Shown here piece after piece: positions 34,641 through 41,979 of a DNA stretch of 64,000 nt. This DNA is from Fen-1273 sp963748405 (lineage in GTDB: Bacteria > Bacteroidota > Ignavibacteria > UBA10030 > UBA6906). Position 1 is the first letter of the stretch; the number at the start of each line of letters is the position of its first letter. The stretch covers positions 1-64,000 of the forward strand of contig CAVVIT010000003.1 of the NCBI GenBank assembly GCA_963748405.1. Direction: 5' to 3'. A model generated the notes under the pieces. That model worked only from the letters and a program-made list of their open reading frames with translations. It was not told where the DNA came from and did not search any database. The position numbers and the translations under genes were made by a program.

Positions 34641-36482
34641 CTAGGGGACCGTGTTGTCCTTCCCGGGATCGACACCGAGCCAGTCCAGCTCGGGAGTGAC
34701 GAACGGAACCGCGAGCATCCTCCCCCCGAACCCGAGTATCCGGAACGTCATCATGGGGATGGGCGAAAGGTTTATCGCCCTCACCCTGTCGGCGTACACA
34801 TCCACCCCTTTTTCCTTCGCCATCGCGGCCAGCCGGAGCGTCAGCGAGCGGCGCGCCTTCATCGCGATCGTTTCCTGCCTTGCCTGGGCGAACCGCCGCG
34901 CAAGCGACGTATCGGTCTCCAGAGGAGCGGATTTCTTCCCCGTCACTTCGAAATAGACCGGGCCGCCGGGCAGGTCCAGCGGACCGTAGCGTTCCCCCGG
35001 CCGGAGCCGGGAAGCGATCGGGCCGATCGGGGACCTGTCCGTCACCGGGAAGTAGGGAGAGAGACCGCCGTTCTCGCGGGCGGCGGGATCACCCGACCAT
35101 TTGCGGACAACCTGGTCCATCGTCGAGCCGCGCGCAAGTTCATCCATTGCCGACTGCATCTGGCTGAACGTCGACGTCCGGAGCTCGCGCACCTGGACCT
35201 GCGGGAGGGCCACGGAGGAATCCCGGGTCTTCATCACGGCCCAGACCTCGGCATCGCTCACTGACGTTTCCTTCAGGATCTCCTCCCTCTCCATCGCGGC
35301 AAGAAAAGACTGCCGCCACAACTCCACCTCCCGGCGGACGTCGGCGGCGGTATCGAGCCCGCGGCGGAGCGCCTCCTGCGCGATGAGCTCCCGCTGCACG
35401 AGCCCCATCAGTTCCGTGTTCAGCCTGAGCGGTATGCTCCCCAGGGCCGTCCTGTGGACGCCGAACCCCTCCCCTGTCAGGCGGCCGATGATGTCACCGA
35501 CGTTCCACACCGTGCTCCCCGCCACGGCCAGCGTATCGCGAAGCGAAGAGACGCAAAGGCTCTCGATCGCCGACGCGCGCGCCGGCGTCAGGTAGACGAT
35601 CGAATCGCGCGTTTCCCCGTGGAAAACATTCTCGAACGCGGCGATGAGCCTGTTGAGGGAGGCCGGGGAAGCATACCCGGTCTTCCCGCGGAGAATCTCC
35701 GGCGCGATTTCTTCCAGGCGCGCTTTTTCCTTTCTCCGCCGGAGAATCGTCCCGACCCTGTCCCGCAGGACGTCGGAGGCCAGGCCGGCATATGCGGCGT
35801 TGCGGCGCACCCCGGTGAGCGAAAGGATGTAGTACCCGGTGCCTGCCCGGACGACGGGAGAAATCTCCTTCGGCTTCAGAGCGTAGGCGGCGGATTCGAT
35901 CGCCGGGTCCGCTTCGCCCCAGACGAGCGTGACCGTATCGCGGAGTGCATGGAAGGAGGAATCGATCCCGAGCGTGCGGAAATCCTCCCCGCGGCGCATC
36001 TGCGAGCGGACGAAACGCGCGTCCTCTTCCCTGTCGAAATAGACGTACCGGACCGTGAGCTCGATGAGCGCCCGGGCGATGCCGCGGGACAATTCCCCGG
36101 CGGATACCGCCGTCTTCGCGATCACTTCCCGCTTGTACAGCGCGTCGCGTGCGAGGAGCTTCCGCGTCTCCAGGACGGCCAGGTGCAGCAGCGTGTCCCT
36201 GTCGAACCCCCGCGATACGGCATCCTGCGCCAGGAGCTTCTCCGCGATGATGGAGTAGAGCACCTCCATCTTGCGCGCCTGGGCCTGGGAGCGGGCCTGC
36301 CGTCCGAACCCGGGGAGCAGCTCGTAACGCTCGACGAACTCCTGTTCGGGGATGAAAAGGTCCCCCGCCCGCGCGACCACGTTCCCGGGAGGGGCCGGCG
36401 TCTCCTGGCCGGGGGAGCGTCCGGAGGCCAGAACGATGAGCGCGGCAAGCGCCAGGGGGATTTTCAGATTCATTGTCTGCAT
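34641..36482 (-). CDS. SurA/PpiD-like periplasmic peptidyl-prolyl isomerase with two parvulin-like regions
   Basis: 613 residues with a signal peptide (MQTMNLKIPLALAALIVLASG). A chaperone-type N-domain follows (VVARAGDLFIPEQEFVERYE). The first parvulin-like region is at about 155-235 (YVYFDREEDARFVRSQMRRGEDF) and the second at about 425-520 (REL...ARENGGLSPYFPV, RPGERYGPLDLPGG). It would help outer-membrane or secreted proteins fold. The ATG at 36509 lies upstream of the expected transcription start, so 36482 (preceded by AAGGA) or 36473 is used. It is tail-to-tail with SGNH copy 1 (12 bases apart). Confidence 0.83.
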   Translation of the reverse strand: MQTMNLKIPLALAALIVLASGRSPGQETPAPPGNVVARAGDLFIPEQEFVERYELLPGFGRQARSQAQARKMEVLYSIIAEKLLAQDAVSRGFDRDTLLHLAVLETRKLLARDALYKREVIAKTAVSAGELSRGIARALIELTVRYVYFDREEDARFVRSQMRRGEDFRTLGIDSSFHALRDTVTLVWGEADPAIESAAYALKPKEISPVVRAGTGYYILSLTGVRRNAAYAGLASDVLRDRVGTILRRRKEKARLEEIAPEILRGKTGYASPASLNRLIAAFENVFHGETRDSIVYLTPARASAIESLCVSSLRDTLAVAGSTVWNVGDIIGRLTGEGFGVHRTALGSIPLRLNTELMGLVQRELIAQEALRRGLDTAADVRREVELWRQSFLAAMEREEILKETSVSDAEVWAVMKTRDSSVALPQVQVRELRTSTFSQMQSAMDELARGSTMDQVVRKWSGDPAARENGGLSPYFPVTDRSPIGPIASRLRPGERYGPLDLPGGPVYFEVTGKKSAPLETDTSLARRFAQARQETIAMKARRSLTLRLAAMAKEKGVDVYADRVRAINLSPIPMMTFRILGFGGRMLAVPFVTPELDWLGVDPGKDNTVP

Positions 36483-36507
36483 GTCCTTGTCGGGATTTCG
36501 TTCGCAC

Positions 36508-36536
36508 AATATACGGAACGGGGGAGCGCACTACAA
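36508..36536 (-). promoter_or_regulatory. Promoter of the foldase gene
   Basis: On the minus strand, TTGTAG (36531-36536), 17 bases, TATATT (36508-36513). It places the transcription start near 36501 and therefore excludes the 36509 ATG as start codon. Confidence 0.6.
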
Positions 36537-36604
36537 GGCGCGGGCCAGATTGTACCGCCTGCGGCGGGACGCGAAGAACGCGCCCTCGCCATGACATCTT
36601 CTGC

Positions 36605-36633
36605 TTGCAGGTGAGGGGACGGTTTTCTACATT
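36605..36633 (+). promoter_or_regulatory. Promoter of the second SGNH/TPR gene, near-leaderless
   Basis: TTGCAG (36605-36610), 17 bases, TACATT (36628-36633), five bases before the ATG at 36639. The stretch TACATTTG also matches the Bacteroidota -7 consensus TAnnTTTG. A leaderless mRNA is expected. Confidence 0.6.
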
Positions 36634-36638
36634 TGCTC

Positions 36639-38561
36639 ATGCTCTCCGCAAAGAAACGTTTTCTCTTCCGACTCGTCTCCACGCTCCTCCCGTTCGTCCT
36701 TCTCGCGCTCCTGGAAGCATCGCTCCGCCTCTTCGCGCCCTCGCTCGACGCCCCGCTGGTGCGCGAGGCCGCCGTCGACACCGTCCGGATGCTCCAGGTC
36801 AACCGCTCCTACCTCGAACGGTATTTCCCCGCGAACGCCCCGATGGTGCCGGAACTCAAGCCGAGCCTGATCAGGGAGCGGAAAGGGGAAGAAACGTTCC
36901 GGGTCTTCTGCATCGGCGAATCGTCGATGTTCGGCACGCCGTACGAGATCTGTGCGACGATACCCGCGATGGTGCGCAGGCAGCTCCGGCACCTGTTCCC
37001 CTCCCGGAACGTGGAGGTCGTCAACTTCGGCGCCTCCGCCGTCAATTCCAACGTGATCGCCGATCTCGCCCCGGCGCTCGCCGGCCTCCATCCGGATGTC
37101 GTCCTCATCTACCTCGGACACAACGAGTTCTACGGCCCGGACGGCGTGGGCGCCCCGTGGATAGAGAAGCAGTTCCCGTTTCTCACGGAACTGAAATATC
37201 GGGCCCGGTCGCTCAGGATCATCCGGCTTGCGCAGAGGGCTCTCGCGTCGTTCAGGCGGCCCGCGCCCGGCGGAGAACGGAACCTCATGAAACAGGTCTC
37301 CGGCGGGGCGACCGTGGCGTCGGGCTCCCCCGAGGAATCGCGCGTGCTCGGCCGGTTCGATCACAACCTGCGCCGGATCATACAGGTCTTCCGCGGGAGC
37401 GGGACCGCGGTGATCGTGAGCGACGTGACATCCAACCTCCTGTTCCCCCCGTTCATCACGGGGGCACGGCACGAGGAGATCCCACCCCTTGTCACGGGGG
37501 GGCGCCCGCAGGAGGCCGCCCGCATCCTGGCGGATCTGAGAATCCCGGACAGCACGAACGCATTCACGGACTACTGGCTCGGGCGCGCGGAGCTTGCGCT
37601 CGGGAACGGGACGGACGCCGCCCGCCTTCTGTGCAGGGCGCGGGACGAAGACATGCTCAAATTCCGCGCGCCGGCGCGCACGGACAGCATCATTCACCGG
37701 GTCTGCGCGGGCGAAGGGGTTCCCTGCATCGCCGCGGACTCGCTCTTCACGGCGCGCTCTCCCGGCGGAATTCCCGGCCCGAACCTCTTCTGGGAACACC
37801 TCCACCCCAACGCGCGGGGCTACGACCTCATCGCAAGGGCGTTCGTGGAGGAAATGGTGCGGATCGGGGCCGTCCCGCCGGGGGAACGCCCGGAGAGGCT
37901 GCTCCCGTTTGACGCCGACAGCCTGGACCTCTCATGGCTCGATCTCGCGTACGGCGAGCTTTCCGTCCGGGCGCTCACGGGGCGGTGGCCGTTCACCGAT
38001 TTCTCGTCTCCGTCACCGCTCCTGGATTCGGCCGACGCAACGGAGCGGGGGATCGTGAACGATGTCTACACGAAGAAGACGGGGTGGACCGACGCGTGCC
38101 TGCGCTTCGCGTCGTACGAGGAGAGCGCGGGACGAGCGCGGGAAGCCCTCCGGACATACGGCGCGCTCATCGAGGAGTACCCGTTCGAGTTCTATCCCCG
38201 CTACCGCCGCGCCGCACTTCTCAGGGACGCCGGGGACATCCCGGGCGCCGTCGATGAGTACAGGCGGTCGATCGCCCTCAATCCCTCGTACCCGTATTCC
38301 CTGATCGACCTCGGGCTTATCCTCAACAACACGGGGGAATTCGACGAAGCCCGCGCACGGCTCACGAAAGCCCTCGATCTGACCGAGGGGAAAAACCTTC
38401 CGCTCCCCCGCGCGCAGATCTGCTACGGGCTCGCGGCGATCGCCGCGAACACCGGGGACGCTCCGAAGGCTCTCCGGTGGCTCGACGCGTCGGTCGGAAG
38501 CCTCCCTTCGTACGCTCCCGCCCTCCGGCTCCGGGCGCAGATACTCTCACACGCCCGGTAG
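36639..38561 (+). CDS. Membrane-anchored SGNH/GDSL hydrolase with TPR region, copy 2
   Basis: 640 residues. N-terminal helix (LVSTLLPFVLLALLEASLRLF), SGNH blocks with Ser95 in CIGESSMFG, GHNEFYGPDG in block III and His389 in EHLHPNARGY. A C-terminal TPR region holds at least three repeats, including AVDEYRRSIALNPSYPYSLIDLG near 540-562. The block spacing and GHNEFYG match copy 1, so the two are paralogues with different substrates or partners. A TTG two codons earlier is open, but the ATG fits the promoter. A terminator follows at 38583-38612. Confidence 0.8.
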   Translation: MLSAKKRFLFRLVSTLLPFVLLALLEASLRLFAPSLDAPLVREAAVDTVRMLQVNRSYLERYFPANAPMVPELKPSLIRERKGEETFRVFCIGESSMFGTPYEICATIPAMVRRQLRHLFPSRNVEVVNFGASAVNSNVIADLAPALAGLHPDVVLIYLGHNEFYGPDGVGAPWIEKQFPFLTELKYRARSLRIIRLAQRALASFRRPAPGGERNLMKQVSGGATVASGSPEESRVLGRFDHNLRRIIQVFRGSGTAVIVSDVTSNLLFPPFITGARHEEIPPLVTGGRPQEAARILADLRIPDSTNAFTDYWLGRAELALGNGTDAARLLCRARDEDMLKFRAPARTDSIIHRVCAGEGVPCIAADSLFTARSPGGIPGPNLFWEHLHPNARGYDLIARAFVEEMVRIGAVPPGERPERLLPFDADSLDLSWLDLAYGELSVRALTGRWPFTDFSSPSPLLDSADATERGIVNDVYTKKTGWTDACLRFASYEESAGRAREALRTYGALIEEYPFEFYPRYRRAALLRDAGDIPGAVDEYRRSIALNPSYPYSLIDLGLILNNTGEFDEARARLTKALDLTEGKNLPLPRAQICYGLAAIAANTGDAPKALRWLDASVGSLPSYAPALRLRAQILSHAR

Positions 38562-38582
38562 AACCCCGCGCACAAACAACAA

Positions 38583-38612
38583 AGGGGCGGCATCCTCTCG
38601 GATGCCGCCCCT
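38583..38612. terminator. Bidirectional rho-independent terminator
   Basis: A perfect 13-base stem with a 4-base loop (tctc). The plus-strand transcript continues with tctgttt; the minus-strand one continues with tttgttgttt. It serves both the SGNH gene ending at 38561 and the convergent T9SS cargo gene ending at 38674. Confidence 0.85.
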
Positions 38613-38620
38613 TCTGTTTC

Positions 38621-38665
38621 GAGCAGGTTGCTTCGTCGTGTCGCCTACGGCGACACTCCTCGCAA
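38621..38665 (-). repeat. Interspersed hairpin repeat (GTCATTGCGAGGAG...CGACGAAGCAA type)
   Basis: On the minus strand it begins GTCATTGCGAGGAG and ends CGACGAAGCAACCTG, around a 7-base-stem hairpin (38639-38655, tgtcgcc-tac-ggcgaca). This layout matches the widespread intergenic repeat seen in many unrelated bacteria. One copy was seen in this window. It lies between the terminator and the end of the T9SS cargo gene. Confidence 0.65.
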
Positions 38666-38673
38666 TGACTGCG

Positions 38674-40794
38674 TCACTTCAACAGGACCATCTTTTTCGT
38701 GCTCACGAACGATCCCGCGGTGATCCGGTAGAGATACACGCCCGTGGCAAGGCGCGACGCATCAAACGTCACGGCGTGGTTCCCCGCATTCAGGGTTTCG
38801 TTGACGAGCGAAGCGACTTCCTGTCCGAGGATGTTGAATACCTTCAACTCCACACGCGACGTCGCGGGAATCGCGAACTCAATCTTCGTGGAGGGGTTGA
38901 ACGGGTTCGGATAGTTCTGCTCCAGCCGGAACGTCCTGGCGACGCCCGGAAGCTGCGCGATGCCTGTCGGCGTCTGCGGCTTGTGGAGGTCGTAGTTCCA
39001 GAACTTGTAGAAGGCCGGGTTGATGCTCCCGAAATCGCTCGCGATCGTGTACAGCGTGTCGGTGTCGACGATGTTCTCGGCGTGGTTGTTGCCGTAACCG
39101 CCCTGGCCGCCTTCATTGTCGCTGCCGTAGATCCCGAACTTGAACACCTGGCCCACGATGGCCTTCGAGCCCGCGGCGGCGATGCTGTCCGGCGAGTAGT
39201 AGGCCTGCATGGAGTAGATCGAGTCGTGGGCGACCTTGTCGCCGTGCGTGCCGTCGTCCCACATCTTGTGGTCGGTATCCTGCACGAGCGGCAGACCCCA
39301 CGTGTCCCAGTTGTTGACCGCGGGACCGTTGATCCAGACTCCCCACGTGAAGACGGAGTCCTTCTGGTTCGGGTACACGTTCTGGTTCCCCTGGATCGCG
39401 GTGAGCGTATCCCCGCCGAGGAGGTTGTAGTACGCCGCGCGCATGTCGACCGTGTACGTCACGTGGACCCGGTGCGCGAGAAGGCGCGTGTTCGGGAACA
39501 CCGGCTGGCGCCGCGCGGACACGACGCTCAGGCTCGTGTCGTTGATCGTGAAGGCCTTCGAGGGAACGGTGAACTGGCGACGTTCCGCTTCGCTGGCCTG
39601 GGGCCCGTTGTACGTGAAGTTGTAGTAGTTCTCCCTGTTGTCCTGGCCGAACTTGTGCGTGTAGAACTGGTAATCGAGAAGGCTTCCGACCTTCGTGATC
39701 ACCGTGTCCGTCGCGCGGTACAGGGACCCGATCACCTGGTGCAGATACGTCGTGCGCGGATTCACCACCGCCGTGTTGAAGAAGCCGGACTGCACGTCGA
39801 CGGTGTCACCCACGGTGTACCCGCCCTTGGAAATGGCGCTCGAGAGGTTGACGTTCCACGTGATGATGCACGTGTCCGGGTTCGACCTCGGGATCGGCGT
39901 TGCATCGCCGAAATACACCCACTGGAGCGTCGTGTCCTTCAGCCCCTGGGGAATCGCAAAATGACGGTTCCCGCCCGCGTACTGCGAACCGAGCTGCTCG
40001 GAACGCTGGAGCGAGCCGTAGCTCCAGTTCGAACCGAACCGGAACTTGTAGGACACGTCGAGACCCGCGGTGAGCTGCGATTTGCGGAAACGGAGCCGGC
40101 CCGAGAAGAACGTGTTCGCCGGCATGCCGAACGCATTCGGGCTGTTCGTCGGCGTCTTTTCCTGGGTCAGGTAGAACGGGGTACCCCAGTCGAGATCCGG
40201 GCCCCCCTTGCCGTCGCCCATGACGCAAACGGAGTCGTTATCGGCGGTGGTGTAACCGTATGTTCCGCCGTCCTGCACCCCCTTGATGTTGACGCGCACA
40301 TAGACGCTCAGGAACGAGTCTGCGACGGTCGTCCAAGGAGCAGTGAACACGTCGATGTTTTTCCCGAACGGGAAGTTTCCGTTGTTCCAGTACTCGGGAA
40401 GCAGGGTCGTGTCGTTCGCCGGGACGACGAAATTACGGTTGTTGTTGCCGGCGTTGGTGTTCTCTTCCCATCCGCTGTTCTGCGCGGTGGGATAGATGCG
40501 GATCTTGTAAAAGAGCGTGTCACCCGGCGTGAGCGCAAGCGTCTTCTTCCAGTAGTCACCGCCGATGTTGGTCAACAGCGCCCCCGTCCCCCAGTTGGTG
40601 AGGGCTTTGCCGTCGTTCGTGTCGTGCGCGGCGCCGCCGGTGATGGAGAGCGACGACGTGGACAGGATCGTGTCCGGGACAGTCGCCGTGTTGATGATAA
40701 ACGTGACGTTCTTCTGCTGCGCCATCAGAGCCGCGGGGAACATCAGCCCGACGGCGACGAGGGCGACAAGCATAAGAAGTAGTGTGTTCTTCAT
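38674..40794 (-). CDS. Secreted T9SS cargo with repeated starch-binding-like modules
   Basis: 706 residues with signal peptide (to about 25). Several similar beta-sandwich modules follow, each with a pattern like LTPGDTLFYKIRIYP or VSYKFRFGSNWSYG (about 28-125, 150-290, 310-420, 430-590). This suggests tandem CBM20/E-set or SusE/F-like glucan-binding units. The last 85 residues are a type A T9SS sorting domain (NYPNPFNPSTKIEFAI, VFNILGQEVASLVNE, terminal STKKMVLLK). No catalytic motif is seen. A strong AGGAGG (40800-40805) precedes the ATG. Position beside the surface genes suggests capture of starch at the cell surface. The binding function is inferred. Confidence 0.78.
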   Translation of the reverse strand: MKNTLLLMLVALVAVGLMFPAALMAQQKNVTFIINTATVPDTILSTSSLSITGGAAHDTNDGKALTNWGTGALLTNIGGDYWKKTLALTPGDTLFYKIRIYPTAQNSGWEENTNAGNNNRNFVVPANDTTLLPEYWNNGNFPFGKNIDVFTAPWTTVADSFLSVYVRVNIKGVQDGGTYGYTTADNDSVCVMGDGKGGPDLDWGTPFYLTQEKTPTNSPNAFGMPANTFFSGRLRFRKSQLTAGLDVSYKFRFGSNWSYGSLQRSEQLGSQYAGGNRHFAIPQGLKDTTLQWVYFGDATPIPRSNPDTCIITWNVNLSSAISKGGYTVGDTVDVQSGFFNTAVVNPRTTYLHQVIGSLYRATDTVITKVGSLLDYQFYTHKFGQDNRENYYNFTYNGPQASEAERRQFTVPSKAFTINDTSLSVVSARRQPVFPNTRLLAHRVHVTYTVDMRAAYYNLLGGDTLTAIQGNQNVYPNQKDSVFTWGVWINGPAVNNWDTWGLPLVQDTDHKMWDDGTHGDKVAHDSIYSMQAYYSPDSIAAAGSKAIVGQVFKFGIYGSDNEGGQGGYGNNHAENIVDTDTLYTIASDFGSINPAFYKFWNYDLHKPQTPTGIAQLPGVARTFRLEQNYPNPFNPSTKIEFAIPATSRVELKVFNILGQEVASLVNETLNAGNHAVTFDASRLATGVYLYRITAGSFVSTKKMVLLK

Positions 40795-40913
40795 TTGAAC
40801 CTCCTGTGTGTGTACCAGTGTGGACTTACAGCGTCAACCAAATGCTCTGTCGTGTGTGCGCCCCCGGGCCTCCTTTCTTTGTCGTGACAGTGATGGGATC
40901 AGTGAATTCAACG

Positions 40914-41972
40914 CTAGAACCCTATGGAAAGGGCGATGGTGTTCAGGTTGCCGAACAGGCCGAACTTCTGAAACGCGTAGTTAAACGAGAGCGCGGCGAT
41001 CCCCCCGAAGTGGTACTGGAGTCCCGCACCGAGCGTAAGGCCTTCCTGTCCCTTATCGCTGCTGAGGGGGGACTGCCCCCCCTTGACGATCGACTGGTAC
41101 CCCCCGCGGACGAACAGGATGTTCCTCCAGCCGATCTCCCCGCCGACGTTGATCGATTCGAAATCGTCGCTCGGGCGGAGCGCGTCGACGGCCACCAGGG
41201 CGCTCATGTCGTCGTTCTTGACGACGTCCATCGACGCCCCGACGCGGAAGAGCAGCGGGAGCGGCCAGGCGTCCGTCTTGAGGTACGCCACCAGCGTCTT
41301 GTTGGAACCGGCGTTGTTCGGATCCGTATCGACGCGGCTGAGGAGGTCGCGCCCGGAGAGCGTCAGGTCGCCGCCGAAATTCGACATCGACATGCCGATC
41401 CGGAGACCGTTGAGATCGGTCACGTACAGGAGCCCCGCATCGAACGCTACGGTGCTCGCGGACTCGTTGTACACCCTCTGGTTGATGTACTTCACGGAAC
41501 CGCCGATGGAGAACTTGTCCGTGAGCCTCCTGCTGTAGGAAAGTGCGACCGAGAGGTCGGCCGCCGACCAGGTCTCTCCCGTCCCCTCGGGACTGGCGAC
41601 GGTCGTCACGTCCCCCTGGCCGTAATCCATGTCGGTCACGCTCGCCCCGATGGCGTTGTCACCGTCGAGGTTCAGGACGAGCCCGAACCAGCGGAACTTG
41701 GTCCCGACGAGCCAGTCGGTGTTCACGAACGAGAACTCGCTCTTGTCCGCCTGCACGACGGCTCCCGGGTTCCAGTAGAGCGAGCTGACGTCCTCGCTGG
41801 CGGCCACGTACGCGCCGCCCATGCCGATCGCGCGTGCGCCGACGGGGATCCCCAGGAACTGCGCAGCGGTCGTTCCCACCTTGGACTGGGCGCCTGCCAC
41901 CCCCGGAAGCGACGCGGCGGCAACCGCCAGGAGCAGGAGGGCGCGCCTGCAATGTGTAGACGTTCTGATCAT
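40914..41972 (-). CDS. PorV/PorQ family outer-membrane protein
   Basis: 352 residues from MIRTSTHCRRALLLLAVAAASLPGVAGA (signal peptide). The mature N-terminus has the family hallmark FLGIPVGARAIGMGGAYVAASEDVSSLYWNPGA-like text (read in parts at about 37-70), and the body is FadL-like beta strands ending LSIGF. PorV shuttles T9SS cargo and is an outer-membrane beta barrel. It starts 7 bases after the giant FN3 gene, so the two should be co-expressed. An upstream in-frame extension would overlap that gene and is rejected. Confidence 0.88.
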   Translation of the reverse strand: MIRTSTHCRRALLLLAVAAASLPGVAGAQSKVGTTAAQFLGIPVGARAIGMGGAYVAASEDVSSLYWNPGAVVQADKSEFSFVNTDWLVGTKFRWFGLVLNLDGDNAIGASVTDMDYGQGDVTTVASPEGTGETWSAADLSVALSYSRRLTDKFSIGGSVKYINQRVYNESASTVAFDAGLLYVTDLNGLRIGMSMSNFGGDLTLSGRDLLSRVDTDPNNAGSNKTLVAYLKTDAWPLPLLFRVGASMDVVKNDDMSALVAVDALRPSDDFESINVGGEIGWRNILFVRGGYQSIVKGGQSPLSSDKGQEGLTLGAGLQYHFGGIAALSFNYAFQKFGLFGNLNTIALSIGF

Positions 41973-41979
41973 AGAGATC

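Noticed and set aside
40809..40837. A promoter (TTGACG-N17-TACACA) ahead of the T9SS cargo gene
   Set aside because: The expected start would fall inside the AGGAGG ribosome site at 40800-40805, leaving almost no leader in front of a full ribosome site, and the -10 box is poor.
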